Source: Limnanthes douglasii subsp. nivea (taxonomy: Eukaryota > Streptophyta > Magnoliopsida > Brassicales > Limnanthaceae). From it: 64,000 nt of DNA. Below are positions 53,412 through 64,000 of this stretch, one piece after another (positions within the stretch are counted from its first letter, which is position 1; each line of letters opens with the position of its first letter). Under the pieces are notes generated by a model that saw only the letters and a program-made list of their open reading frames with translations, was not told the origin of the DNA and did no database searches. The translations under genes were made by a program, and so were the position numbers. Location: contig JAUPFV010000002.1 of NCBI GenBank assembly GCA_036936605.1, forward strand, positions 197,555,273 through 197,619,272. Reading direction: 5' to 3'.

Positions 53412-54312
53412 TTAGGGCTCGTTCCCTTTGGTTTTCTTTTCACTCTTGCATTCTTCTTTCTCCTCTTTGTCATCACCTGAATCCTCCTCAGCTTCGTCAT
53501 CAGATTTGAATTCATCCGAGGAGATGTTGAGTTTTTCACTTTATGCCATAGTATGAAAGGGAATTTATTCATAAGGCACAAAACCTCACAACTTCCCAAG
53601 AGGCCGTTTGGGAAAGGTTTCATGGAACAATGGGACCATGTTTGATTTAACAAACTCTTCCCTCTAATTAATAGATTTCAACACCCCTTCACCATACTCG
53701 TTCGTTACAACGACTATGTCTTGGGCTTCTGTCTCTTTCAAAAGAATAATCTGATCATCTTTTTTTCTTGAGAAGATCCTGTAGCTCTTTCTTATCCTTG
53801 AATTATTGATCATTGGCACCCTTCTCATTGAACAGTTCTTTCTTCAAGGAATCGACTTCTGTGGAAATGGTATATTGCAATTTGGTGTAGCTAGCCTATG
53901 ATTTTGCAAGATCGAACTTAGCTTGTACCAAATGATCATTAAGCTGTTTATTTTTCTTGCCCAAAGTCTCAACATTGCTATGTTCGGCCGTGATAGAATT
54001 CTTGAGGCCCTGATTTTCAGTAGAATTCTTGGAGCTTTACGACTGGTTGACTTTAGTTTTAGTGAAAGGTTTTTTGGTTAACAGAATTGGTGATTTAAGG
54101 TTTGTTAAATATTGAGCAAAAGAAGTTTTTCTGGAAGCTACTGATGGTTTATAGGATGACGAACTCATGTCCGGTTGTGGTATCTCTTGTATGATCAATC
54201 CACCATGAGAAACAGGTAGTCTGACATCAATTTTGGCCTCTCTTTTTTCTTTCTTTAACTCAGACAGGTTGAGTCAGCCTCTTTTGATTAAGTCAGTACT
54301 TTCCGTGAACAT
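53412..54312 (-). pseudogene. Antisense gene of D (internally deleted)
   Basis: The ATG at 54312 begins MFTESTDLIKRG, then LNLSELKK and a Ser-rich linker to about 54050. At about 54030 the sequence passes straight into the coiled coil (NVETLGKKNKQLNDHLVQAK) and then FVKSNMVPLFHETFPKRPLG near 53650, an acidic tail (SDDEAEEDSGDDKEEKE) and a TAA at 53412-53414. The central domain, the intron and the Trp-rich segment found in A, B, F and T1 are all missing, about 1.5 kb. Several stops. Confidence 0.78.
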
Positions 54313-54590
54313 ACAAACTTTATAGAAAATAGAAGAACTAAGAAAAGTTGAGAAATTTAGGTGTTTTTCTTAATCTAGAATCACAGTTTGATTTTTTTTT
54401 CTCACACTAGAAATAAAAACAATGAAAAATCACATTTATATAGTTTAGAAATCACTTGAGTGTTTTACCTAGAGGAGATGAATCTCTAGCCATGATTAAG
54501 GGCTAGTAAAAGCAGCACTTTTAATGTTTATGCACAAGTACCCAGAAAAAGCGGCTAATGGGTCCAATCGTTTTTTGACACGTGTAAAAG
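54313..54590 (-). promoter_or_regulatory. Predicted promoter of D antisense gene
   Basis: The minus strand carries TATATAAA at 54442-54435. GACACGTGTA at 54577-54586 (one base off the palindrome in A) and a plus-strand CCAAT at 54564-54568 lie upstream, with the same order and spacing as in A and T1. Confidence 0.58.
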
Positions 54591-54700
54591 ACAACTGATT
54601 ATAAAGTCACGACCTTTGAGTTGTTCGATTAAGTCTTCAAATTCACTTCGAAGGTGGATCAGACATTATCAATTATGGTTAGCTCTTCTAAAGAATTTTT

Positions 54701-54721
54701 GAAAGAGCTAAGAGGGTTATA
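54701..54721 (+). other. Polypurine tract of D
   Basis: GAAAGAGCTAAGAGGGTTATA lies directly before the 3' LTR and is similar to that of B. Confidence 0.6.
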
Positions 54722-55084
54722 TGATCATATCGGATATCTACGGGGGTATATTAAAGTAATTATGTTTTTATTCGAAGGGGTAGTTCAGACATAATGAATA
54801 AAACTCAAGTGGACATATGACTCGTCTGTTTTCCTAGCACCTTAGTTCTTGGGCTTGGGGGCTCATATGATTGACCCAAATATAAGATCCGACCTGCATG
54901 GCTCATGGGTCATAAAAACGTATAAATACCCCAACCAACAACATTAAAGGGGTTGAACTTTTTCTAGAAACATTATATACAAGCGTACACCTCATTTCTC
55001 TCACCACTCTCTACAAATATACTTAATATTAATCTGTTAAAGGATCTTCCCTCATTTACCATGAACCATATTTTTCCATCAACA
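54722..55084 (+). repeat. 3' LTR of D (363 bp)
   Basis: It starts TGATCATATCGG and ends CATCAACA. TATAAATA is at 54921-54928. It aligns along its length with 36649-37005. Confidence 0.87.
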
Positions 55085-55400
55085 CAGCCAAATCTGTATG
55101 AGGCTGAACCAAATATTTTTAGGCTAAGCTTTGGTTAGCCAAACTGAGACCTTGTCTTATTGAGGCTAAGTTGAATCTTGCTAAGGTTGAGCCGAATTTG
55201 GGCCAAATTGAGTCATTATCTTGTCGAGTCATGTTGAGGCTTAGACGAATCTGGGCTAAACTGAGCCATTTCTTTTGCTGAGTCGTGTCTGAGCTGAACT
55301 AAGTCATTACATTGTTGAGATTGAGCCAAATCTTGTTGAAGTTGAACCGTGGTTTGTTGATGTTGAATTGAATTTTTCAAAGGTTGACCCGTGGATTCTT
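55085..55400 (+). repeat. Degenerate GTTGAGCCAAATCT repeat tract
   Basis: More than ten loosely repeated words (GTTGAGCCGAAT, GCTGAACCAAAT, CTAAACTGAGCC, TTGTTGAGATTGAGCC) have irregular spacing of about 25-40 bp. The last 18 bp before the D insertion (36631-36648) belong to the same tract. Confidence 0.65.
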
Positions 55401-56720
55401 GATAGTTTGAATGGATCCCCGACTGCGGTGGAGGAGCTTATCGGTGGTCTGGCCTGGACTTCACCAAGCCATTTGTTGGATGATTGGGTGACTCAAGCTC
55501 ATAGACTCTAACTGGACCCCCAATTGAGGTGGATGAGTTTATTGGTGTTATGGCTGAAATAATGCACATGCTACTAAGGTCTATTTACATTTTCGGTCAC
55601 GCTCCACGCTCAACTTTCCTCATTGCTTATTTTAAGTTGGGATTTTGCTCTTCATTTTCCATGACACCAAAAATAACACTTCTTGCTCTTAAAAAAATCT
55701 TCGATAAGAAATTTCTTTAAGAACATCGACCTTGGTTTGGATGGGCATCTTACACATATTTGTGATGTTCAACTAGTGCTCTTTGACTATAGAGTGTGTG
55801 GCATTGTCTCCCTCGTCTTATTTTTCCTCTTCATCTTTTCCTTTAGGGCATTAGATCTCACATCTTAATCGAGGAGTATGAATGGTCAAAATGGCCAGCA
55901 AAATCCTAAAATTATTAGTTCTTCCCTCAACTTCTTCACCAGTTGTTGGACTTCCGACAATACTTGGAATAAATTTAATCCATGAACTATTAAGATCCTA
56001 GGATCCTTAATCCACCAACAAACTTTCCTTCGAGAAGATTACTTGATTCCATGATTCTTCTATCATAATCCAAATAAACTTAGTCATGCATATCCTCACA
56101 ACATTTTTTACACATATCCTATTTCAACCACATACACATATGACAAGCATGCCCACAAATATATTAATGGTTACAAGTCAGAGAAAAAAAAGAAGATCCA
56201 AGCCAAACAACCTTCATGGGTTTTCTCTTGCAATAATAACCTTATCCGCGATAAAATAACGTGCTCATTGTAGTGAGCTAATGTTGATTGCGGTGAATAT
56301 AAGCACTTCACTGTGATCACAACAAGGGTGATCATGAGAAATGTCTCTTTACTTTTTGTCGCGATCACAACAGGGATGATCACGATAAAGGTGTCGAGAC
56401 AATCATTCTTTGTTTCATTTTACACTTCGTCCTAGGGTCTTTTTATTGAAAAAATTCACTTTTTCAATAGCAAATTAACCCATAATTAATGAGCAAACCC
56501 CTGATTTAATCCTTTAAGAGCATCAAACGCCAATACATGCAATCCATGATTCTATAATTCAATCAATAGAAACATGCTTTTCATAAAATTCGTGTCTTTA
56601 ACCAGCTTAATTAACACATAATCCTAAAGCCATATATATTTTAGAGAAATTTAAATCAGCATTTCTTTCATACGATTAATTGAAAACAAGCATACAATTT
56701 GCATTGATTCAGAAGGCAAC
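55401..56720. other. Unassigned DNA with small duplications
   Basis: No gene is recognised. A segment at 55412-55457 (TGGATCCCCGACTGCGGTGG) recurs, diverged, at 55513-55558 (TGGACCCCCAATTGAGGTGG). A GATCACAACAGGGATGATCA-type word occurs twice (about 56313 and 56362). The rest is AT-rich. It may be internal sequence of the copia-like remnant whose primer site is at 56725. Confidence 0.4.
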
Positions 56721-56724
56721 CTTA

Positions 56725-57420
56725 GCTCTCATATCAATTGAAGGAGTATATTAGTTTACTCAATATATCCATTATATATAAACAATAAAACTTCCTTTGT
56801 ATTTATCGATTATGATACTAGGAATAAGGTGCATAAGTAACTTACTAGTCAAGTTATTTATTCTACCAACGACTGATTGTAAAAGCCCATATTTGTTCTT
56901 CGTGTTCTTGATCTCGGTCGTTTGAGTCTATTGGATCTACTAACGGACTGAGACTTTTCAATATTGTCACACGTTTTGAATTGATTTACAATCATGTATT
57001 TGTATCTTTAATCGATTTAAAAGAGAGAATAAGAGAAACGTTAGGGTTTTATATGGTAAAACCAATCAAAAAACGACATAAAAATATTGTACAATAGGTG
57101 AAGGAATCATATCACACGTCTTACTTATATAGATAATGCATCTAGGCTTAATACTTAACTATATTTCATTATACCCTACCTTGGCCTAAGTCGATTTGAT
57201 ACCTACCTATTGTACGGAGATGCGGGTCTGAGATGATGATTAATCAGAATATAGACGATTTCAAAACGATTAGGTGATGCACATTTTTCTTATTGGCTAC
57301 TGCTAGATGGCTTTCATAATATATTTTTTAAAATACCGATTATACCCTTTTTATTCCGTTTTGTGGTCGGAATAAAAACCCACTAGAGTGATTTATATCA
57401 ATTTAGTCTGTGAACTTATC
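56725..57420 (-). mobile_element. Possible LTR and primer site of a copia-type remnant
   Basis: The minus strand reads TGATATGAGAGCTAAGG at 56736-56720, two changes from the TGGTATCAGAGC primer site used with tRNA-iMet by most plant copia elements. To its right, 56739 onward would be the 5' LTR, with a minus-strand CTATATAAG at about 57135. The outer end and a second LTR were not found. Confidence 0.4.
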
Positions 57421-58650
57421 AATTCATTTTTAAGTCTTAAGTGTTAATATTTGAGCTCACTCTTTCATTAGACCCAAATTTTAACCCGGTATCCACACTT
57501 ATATCTCTATAATAAGTTTTCACATATTAATACAATTTCTAATAACATAAATAACCCGATTATTTATTAATTAGATTGTCTTATGACAATATACATCATT
57601 AGCATATTGATTCATAAATTTCTAATAGTTTTTATACCATGTATTCTTTTTGTTGACATGTGAACTTTCTTTCAATAGTAAGGCAAACATGAAATGTCAC
57701 TGTATGAACACTTTACCCAGAAAAATAAAGTCGTTCTTCACCTTAATTATCTTAACAACTCAACTATTGTTTGTGTCTATGTTTTTCTCTTTCTTTTTTC
57801 TTTCTTCCGGATATATTAGACAAATTAAAATGATGAAAACCTTTAGTCTATCAATATTATTGCGACATAACGTTTTTATCCCGTAACAAAAAATATTTTT
57901 ATGGCTATATATTTATTTATTTATGTTGAGAGTGCACCAGATATCACGCGATGTGCTCCTCGTTATATGTGTTGAGTTCATTTTCTACGTGGATGGTGCA
58001 CCATACACCACGCAACGTCGGGTGTTCCTTAACCCGGTCGATAATATCTCTGACTAAACCGTTTTTAGAGTGGACAAACTATTAAACAGAAAAAATAACT
58101 TTTCCTGAAATCTTCATCAACATCTTCGGACCGACTAACATTGTACATAGCCGCCAATGGAAGGATATCTTCATATGGAGAGTTATTCTAAAGACAATTA
58201 CATGTGATGAAGAACCAACTAACACATTGACCACGAATCATGCAGCCATGCCTAATACTAAACGAGTCTTTGATGTATCTTTTAAAATATTTTTAATGTA
58301 TTTTTTTAAATAACAACTTTTATTTTTCTTTTATTTAATTGTTTCAAAATATATTTTAATTATTTATATATTAAAAAATCATAAAATAATTGATTTTATT
58401 TCCATCCATTTTATAACAATATATTATATATGAAAAATTTGATGTTATTTATTTATAAAAATATCTTTCAAAATTCAAATTTGATTTTGTTATATCTTTC
58501 AAAAATAATATATTAAAATTTATTTATATATTTATAAAAACTATTTTTAGATATTTACATTTATTCGAAACACTAAAAATGAAAATAAATTAAATTAAAA
58601 ACACAAACAAGATAAGTAATAAATAAATAAAATAGAATAAAATAAACGAC
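57421..58650. other. AT-rich DNA without genes
   Basis: Nothing protein-coding. A GTGCACCA...CACGC word occurs twice (about 57932 and 57996) as a weak local duplication. 58280-58640 is extremely AT-rich. Confidence 0.4.
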
Positions 58651-58658
58651 ATGACTTA

Positions 58659-58914
58659 CCATAGCCGAATGGTTAAACTATAACCTAGGTGTATCAGAAG
58701 GTAGACGTTTCGATCCTTACATTTAAAATTTCCAAGTATAGCCCCGAAAGCGGTAACTATGTTGGTGAAATAAGGCATGTTTGTTATCAAATGCCATGAG
58801 TTTGAGTTCCTATACAAATCCTTTCTTGTTCGAGTAAAATCACCTCCGCAAGATGTCTCAGCTGATGTCAACGGTAGCACTGCTCGCGCTGTTTTAGAGT
58901 ATTTTAACTAAAAA
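58659..58914 (+). mobile_element. Possible SINE with two tRNA-like heads
   Basis: ATAGCCGAATGGTTAA (box A-like) and GTTTCGATCC (box B-like) lie at 58661-58716. A second pair, GGTAACTATGTTGG and GAGTTTGAGTTCC, lies at about 58751-58813. The end is ACTAAAAA. GACTTA occurs before (58653-58658) and after (58915-58920) and could be a short target duplication. Weak evidence; other readings are possible. Confidence 0.35.
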
Positions 58915-58920
58915 GACTTA

Positions 58921-59430
58921 ATAGTAATTTTTTATAAATAAATTACATTGAAATTTATTTTCGATATGTATCCCTTAAAATCCTTGACTTGAAATTTAAG
59001 TTTATTAAATTGACTAGGTATATAGATGACTTTTTTAATAATTTTGAAGTGTGATAACATTAATGGTATTGTTCTACCATTCAAATTGTTAGATTGATTA
59101 AGGGTAACTAGTGAAAATTTTATTGAGAAATAGTGACCTACCTTTCCTAAATGTCATTCGGTACTTCTTGTTTTCTTGAGCACATCTTCCACCCAACTAC
59201 TTTGCATACAAACTGCTCATTGTCTGTTTCATTCAACCGTTTTTTTCTTGTCCATCTGACTTAGTTTTTTCAACTTCCAGACTTCTAGTGTTTCATCTAC
59301 AATAACATTTCTAATTCCTTCCAAAATTTCCAAATTTTTTGTACTCAAGCACTCCTCTACACTTGTTTTTCATTGTGTCTTACAATATCAAACATTATGC
59401 TTTGTACCTAAGATATATAAGCTTATTGAA
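58921..59430. other. Unassigned AT-rich DNA
   Basis: No gene, repeat or RNA is recognised. Confidence 0.4.
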
Positions 59431-59431
59431 T

Positions 59432-60725
59432 TGTTCACCCAGTCTTTTCTACCATTACTAAACCATATCTCAAATTGAGTTTTATTGGGCAGAAACGGCC
59501 AAACTCCATAAAAAAAAAACCCAAACGGCACAGAGAAACTGCCCTAACACCTGCAACAGACGGTACTAAAAGGCACACAAACTGCACACAATAGTGAACA
59601 ATCGTAACACCAAATTAAAATCTAACTGGTCAGGTTGAAGCCTTCGATGTTCATAACATGTTTTCTAAAATACAGTAAAAAGTCATATCGTTTGCCTCTC
59701 GATTTGAGCTTTTAATTGTACACAACAGATCCAAAGACCAAAAACTCTTTTTTTTTTAATTTTGTGTGTCTCACTTACATATTTCCCTCATATGTATAAC
59801 CCTAGAGTAATCTTAAGTTATAAAGTTTAGGTATAATTTAGGTTAAACCCTAAAAATCTTTATGTCCAATCCATCAAGGGGAAGATGTGATCATAAAGTG
59901 ATTACTTAAACGTTACTTCCACAAAACACCTTATTCAACATGTTTGTACTAATTCTTATCGGTGTGAACTTTCTTAACTTTACTTTTTATTCTCGATCAC
60001 ATCCCACAACCAATGATATCTCACATCAATTTTTTTGTACGTGCGTTATACAACATATTCTTTCTCAAATATTACATAATATTACATATTAATCTTTCTT
60101 CAACCCTTACTCTCGAATAAACCTTTTAAGACAAATATTTTCATCGTTTGCTTCCTCTGCTGCAATATACTCTGCTTCAGTTGTTGACAACGCTATACAT
60201 TTTTGTATCTTGGGTCGCCATGAATGACTCCTCTTAAAAATATAAACACATAATCTGAAGTAGATTTTCTGTTATCAAAATCACATACCATGCCAGGATC
60301 TGTATGTCCTTCAAGTATATGTTTAACGTATCCATAATACTGTCCTATTAACTTGAAACTCTTCATTTCTAGCCTTCTTTCATATAGAAGAGACAATAAT
60401 ATAGTCCTATTAAATTGAAACTCTTCATTCATGGCCTTAATCTGATCCATCACATAAACATTCCTTTTATTATTCCTGATTGTTGCTTGTTCAATAAAAA
60501 ATCTCAATCAGCTAACTATTATCAAACAAGAGACATCTTCTAATTATTTTAGTACCTAAGAAAAATAGGTTTATTGAATTGTTCATCCAGCTTCGTCTTC
60601 CATTACTAAACCATACCTCAAATAGAGTTTTATTCCACGGCAAGGCCCAAACTCTACCAAAAAAGTGACCAACTGAACAGGCAAACTGCCCAAACAACCT
60701 GCAACGCACACGAAAGTGAACAATG
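59432..60725. repeat. Diverged direct repeat pair
   Basis: 59432-59610 and about 60572-60725 share GAATTGTTCA-CCAG, CCATTACTAAACCATA, GAGTTTTATT and AACTGCCC-AAC-CCTGCAAC words, 1.14 kb apart in the same orientation. The intervening DNA holds the copia RNase H scrap. They could be LTR remnants of that element or a segmental duplication. Confidence 0.55.
60100..60510 (-). pseudogene. pol: Copia-type RNase H scrap
   Basis: Minus strand: YVKHILEGHTDPGMVCDFDN and RKSTSDYVFIFLRG, followed after a frame change by a decayed TTEAEYIAAEEA-like stretch near 60170. The RKSTSGY...TEAEY pattern is the hallmark of Ty1/copia RNase H. The rest of the element is not seen. Confidence 0.75.
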
Positions 60726-61739
60726 CAGAAACTACACCAGCCATCAAACAACAATGCAGAAAGTACACCAGCCATCAAACTGGACAATATCTACCAAATT
60801 GTATGAACTGCCGCAGACATGAAGAAACTGCACCAAACTGCCATACATCGCTGCACCAAATTACAGGAGAACCAAACTATTATTATCATTATTGTCAGTA
60901 ACATGAGTAGAATTTCCAAAGGTAGTAGTCTTGTTTATGCCCCATAATCTATAGCCGAAACATCGACGAACAATATTGGGGGTATCTTTACAAACATTCA
61001 AACTAACATTAGTATAATGAGAGTAGAAAAAGATGATAAAGAACAGATACCATCCAAAGAAAGAAAGCACCAGAACCCATCCCGACAAGCCTATAGCAGA
61101 TATTAACACAGCCACTTTGGTGTAAATATACAGTAGACAGAGATGATACGAGCGTGAAGATGGGTTTAACAAACCCAATTAAGTTTTGGAGATACCTCAG
61201 AATCACAGAATATCAGCAAGGCTTCATAGAAACCATTAAGTCCCGAAAGATGGTGTTCTTTTAATTTCTGATTTCATCATTGGGAAAGGCATACGCATAG
61301 GATAAGAATTTCAATAGAATAGTATATATGTATGTCTCATGGCAATTCCCAAATAGTAATGGCGACAACGTTGCTATACAAGGCGATGGAATATGAGACC
61401 TAACTCATCATCGATGGAGGAACTTCTCAATAACAGAGACAGAGAAGAACCGCCAACATCAACAAGAATCATCCATTTTTGACGTTTACTCTTGGGATTT
61501 ACAAATACTTAAAGCTCATGTACCAGCCTTGAAGAGAGTTGTAGAGAAATCAGTAAACAAATTTTGATTAAAGATCCTCTCAAGGAAAATAGCCATGCAA
61601 GATATGGAGCCCCAACGGAGAGCTTAAGCAGAAGAAACAATGGCTAAGCCCCAAGTGAAGATATATATCTGCTTTGACGAAATCAGATTCGATAGACAAT
61701 GCCAACAATGATGAGCTTCAAAAGAACAGACCTAATTCA
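60726..61739. other. Unassigned DNA
   Basis: No gene is recognised. It begins with a short duplication (AACAATGCAGAAA-TACACCAGCCATCAAAC twice, 60718-60750 and 60751-60781). The remainder may be decayed LINE sequence continuing from 61740. Confidence 0.4.
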
Positions 61740-62245
61740 GTCGATAAAAGGCGTCAAGCGAACTGATCTACGGATAATGCTTCCAAGAAGTAATAAAACA
61801 TTGAAATCAGCTTCATTCAGAAAGAAACAACAAGCAAGAGCTTCGTAGATAAAATCGGGGGACATCTTTGAACAATCAGGAAACATGAAGACTTTGAACA
61901 CGAGAGCAGCAGCGTCCACTGGCCATATAGATTGCCAAACCCATTTATTAGATTGTTAGAACAATCCCTGATAACCATGGCGCCACTCGATTCACCATTG
62001 GTAAGACATGAAGCATCATAAATAAGTTTCATTCTACCAATGTTAGGGAGATTCCATTTTAGATAGATGGGTATGTTCTTACGAAACTTGACATAGTTAG
62101 AATAGCCTAATATTTTAGCAACAGAAATGTCCTTATCCCACTGTTTAGAGTTAAACTTATTGTTATAATCAATGCTATTGAGAATGTAATTTATTTCAAA
62201 AATAAAATTTTTAGAGTTGATAGAAGTGGCTTTGATTTTAGTAGT
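61740..62245 (-). pseudogene. LINE-type RNase H remnant (RVT_3-like)
   Basis: The minus strand encodes YLKWNLPNIGRMKLIYDASC, GAMVIRDCSNNLINGFGNLY, the pattern of the plant RNase H-like domain found at the C terminus of many LINEs (W-P--G--KLN-DGS, G-G-VIRD-G). Asp in IYDAS fits the first catalytic position. Homology weakens below about 61920. Element E cuts it at 62245. Frames read to the right of that are LTR artefacts. Confidence 0.65.
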
Positions 62246-62749
62246 TGATGAGTCCGAATTCGAAGAGCTCCCCGGAAGGATAGTCCAAAGTAAAATCACC
62301 CCGTAAATTCGAACAGACTCCATGACTTCAGTTCGAACAGCACTGGTAGAACCGGACAGATGACCTTGAACACTGCAAACATAAGGCAGTTCGAACTATG
62401 ACTAAAGTACTAAAAAACCTAATCACTATCTGACTAAGCTACCTGTACATCTGCTTAAAACTCATGGGTCTTTAAACATGACCCGGGTCCATTAAACTTG
62501 ACCCGAAAGCCCATAAGGGCCCAAATTTCACACTATAAATACCCAACCACCAGCATTAACTAGGGGTAAGAAAAATTAACTGCTGCCAGGCTGCTTAATT
62601 CTCTCTCCACCCTTGAAACACTTTGAAACACCCTGAAGTATCTTAAAACACCCTTAAACACCACCACACCACCGTGAAACACCCTTACGCCGCCTTAAAA
62701 CTCCACTCAAAATTACTAGCCTACCCTCAGGCTACTTTTATCCACACCA
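62246..62749 (+). repeat. 5' LTR of E (504 bp)
   Basis: It starts TGATGAGTCCGAATTC and ends CCACACCA. TATAAATA is at 62534-62541. It is about 45 bp longer than the A LTR, mostly from extra AACACC-type repeats near 62615-62700. Confidence 0.9.
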
Positions 62750-62752
62750 AAT

Positions 62753-62770
62753 TGGCGACCACAGTGGGAG
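62753..62770 (+). other. Primer binding site of E (tRNA-Arg-like)
   Basis: TGGCGACCACAGTGGGAG, 3 bp after the LTR, matches at all 18 positions the complement of the plant tRNA-Arg 3' end as I recall it. It is the best preserved site of the six visible. Confidence 0.78.
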
Positions 62771-62823
62771 GCGACGGTACCTGAATCAGACATTCAAAAC
62801 CAAGTAAAGGAATTCTGTCCGAA

Positions 62824-64000
62824 TGAATCCGGATAATCCAGAGCTTCCACCAGCTTTGCTCGAAGTGGTGGAAGAGAACGATGAATATACTGTCCAGGAG
62901 CGTGACAGGTTGAGGGTTGAAATAGAAGCTCTAAGGGCTGAAAAGGCCAAGATGGGCATGAAGGAGAAATCCAAAGCATCAGTTGCTCATCGTTCTGATA
63001 ACCCTCGAGAGCATGAGGCTTCAAAGACTCATGTGAGCACTAAAAAGACACATGCCAGTTCAAAAAAGTCTCATCGGTCCAAGCCTGTGGAGAGTTCTGA
63101 CTCAAGTTCAGAGTCTTCGGACAGCTCTTCGGACAGTGAGGGAAATGAAAAATCCTTGTCCTCCAGTAGTGATGAGGGGCGAACCAGGAAAAAACAGAAG
63201 CAAGTTAAAAAATATTCCAGAAAAAGAGACCACCATGGAAGAATGAAAAGGCACATTGGGAAAGGATCATCTCACAGCCGGAGACATATAGACCGGATGC
63301 TGGTGGATCCATTTGCCTTCCATGATGAGCCAGGTATCTTTGCAACACCTAATGAGGATACCGTGTTCAGTCGTGGAAGGAATTGGAGGCAGTCTCCACT
63401 GTCTTCTAAAATCCTATCCGGAAACCTCCCCAAGAGGTTCGATAGCACCAAGATGGAGAAGTACGATGGCAGTACTGATCCAGACAATCATCTGGAGCAA
63501 TTCAAGAACTTCATGATGAACTTTGATGATGATGATAAACTACTCTGCAGGGCATTCTCCCAGTCCTTTACGGGGAGTGCTCTGAAGTGGTACAACAGCC
63601 TTCCTCAGGGTTGTATCAGAGACTTTGATACCTTTTGGGTGGCCTTTCGAAGGCAATTTGTGGGGAGTAAGGAGCTCAAGGGCAATGGAGATACCATAAT
63701 CCATTGTGCCCAAGAGCCAAATGAATCGTTGAAAGAATACATAAGTCGTTTTGTGAACACAAAGAACGGGCTGGCTGATTGCTTTGAACAAGTGGCAATA
63801 GCATCCCTGAGACAAGGTTTGAACCCGGGCAACCTGGCCGATTCAGTAACAAGGAAGAAAGCCATGACCTGGGGTGGATTGCTGAATCAAGTCGGCAAGC
63901 AAATAAATGTTGATGAAACAAAAAAGACCAGGGTGCACAGGCAGGTGAGATCCACCCCGGTAACACCAACTCCCAATCAAAACCAGTCCGGAAACAAAGC
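62824..64000 (+). CDS. gag: Gag of E (runs off the window)
   Basis: Open from MNPDNPELPPALLEVVEEN at 62824 to the window end, with no stop in 392 codons. It contains the Ser/Lys-rich region (about residues 60-150) and the Gag core (about residues 205-330: KMEKYDGSTDPDNHLEQF, LKWYNSLPQG, RQFVGSKELKGNG), then RKKAMTWGGLLNQVGKQI, which agrees with B and D where A reads EGWLNQVDK. The zinc knuckle lies beyond the edge. Of the Gag copies here, E looks the most likely to be functional. Confidence 0.88.

Larger units (their letters stand above)
36649..55084 (+). mobile_element. Tat-type Ty3/gypsy element D
   Basis: The LTRs are 36649-37005 and 54722-55084. The flanks GAGCC (36644-36648) and CAGCC (55085-55089) match at four of five positions. 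Gag and pol are on the plus strand, the antisense gene on the minus strand. Element F is inserted at 38834-48768 at the end of gag. Without F and its 5-bp duplication, D is about 8.5 kb. All frames are broken. It landed in a degenerate GTTGAGCC-rich repeat tract, whose halves are at about 36630-36648 and 55085-55400. Confidence 0.88.
62246..64000 (+). mobile_element. Tat-type Ty3/gypsy element E, 5' part
   Basis: A complete 5' LTR, primer site and the first 1.2 kb of gag run off the window. It is of the same family as A and T1: gag is nearly identical to A over long stretches and is open. GTAGT (62241-62245) before the LTR is the expected target duplication; its partner lies outside. Confidence 0.92.

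Noticed and set aside
58655..58716. A tRNA-Ser/Leu-like gene
   Set aside because: Only the promoter boxes match; a full cloverleaf cannot be drawn by eye.
61817..62323. A 168-codon minus-strand gene spanning the left end of E
   Set aside because: Its first codons lie in the E LTR; only the part left of 62246 is real LINE remnant.
1..64000. CRISPR arrays, rRNA operons, bacterial operons, envelope-like genes
   Set aside because: None seen; repeats are eukaryotic tandem or transposon repeats, and no membrane-protein frame follows integrase in any element.

Overview
This window is repeat-rich nuclear DNA of a flowering plant, probably a dicot. I could not identify the species. I found no intact host gene. 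Almost everything recognisable is Ty3/gypsy retrotransposon of the Tat type (no chromodomain, an extra RNase H between the ordinary RNase H and integrase, tRNA-Arg-like primer sites), plus one hAT DNA transposon, one clear SINE and scraps of copia and LINE elements. The plant assignment rests on these families and on fragments of a plant-type MAP kinase and a RIBA-type GTP cyclohydrolase II carried inside the hAT element.

Layout. 1-2892 is the 3' part of Tat element T1, which enters from the left. 3688-30010 is the old Tat element B (minus orientation, TSD GAATC). Inside B sits a hAT transposon at 4928-20307 (8-bp TSD, 7 of 8 matching). Inside the hAT sits the young Tat element A at 7631-18130 (TSD ATATA). 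This is a three-deep nest proven by a target duplication at each level. 30016-35378 holds still older Tat remnants (G and C), broken up by a SINE with a perfect 16-bp TSD and by simple repeats. 36649-55084 is Tat element D (plus orientation), with Tat element F (minus) nested at 38834-48768. 55085-62245 is mostly unassigned AT-rich DNA with copia, LINE and SINE-like scraps. 62246-64000 is the 5' end of a fresh Tat element E of the same family as A and T1.

The most interesting biology is in two places. First, every Tat element whose 3' half is visible (T1, A, B, D, F) carries a gene antisense to gag-pol, between pol and the 3' LTR. In T1, A, B and F it has the same architecture: an MFTA-type N terminus, a Ser-rich linker, a domain resembling the Pfam 'putative gypsy type transposon' family, a short GT-AG intron, then a long coiled coil and acidic tail. 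D keeps only the N terminus and the coiled-coil tail. Upstream of each gene lies a recurring promoter: a TATA box about 50-150 bp upstream, and a GACACGTGTC G-box or decayed form about 180-300 bp upstream, with a CCAAT box in three of them. In A this gene is open over 967 codons apart from one stop, while pol carries several breaks. Second, the hAT element has captured genomic pieces of two unrelated host genes in opposite orientation, both with introns retained.

Two non-coding features recur just after pol. One is a roughly 65-bp block with a purine run, recognisable in four diverged elements. The other is a family-specific tandem repeat between that block and the antisense gene (49 bp in B, 50 bp in F, about 27 bp in D). 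All coding regions are described as seen. Most are broken and are annotated as pseudogenes. Coordinates of decayed remnants are approximate.
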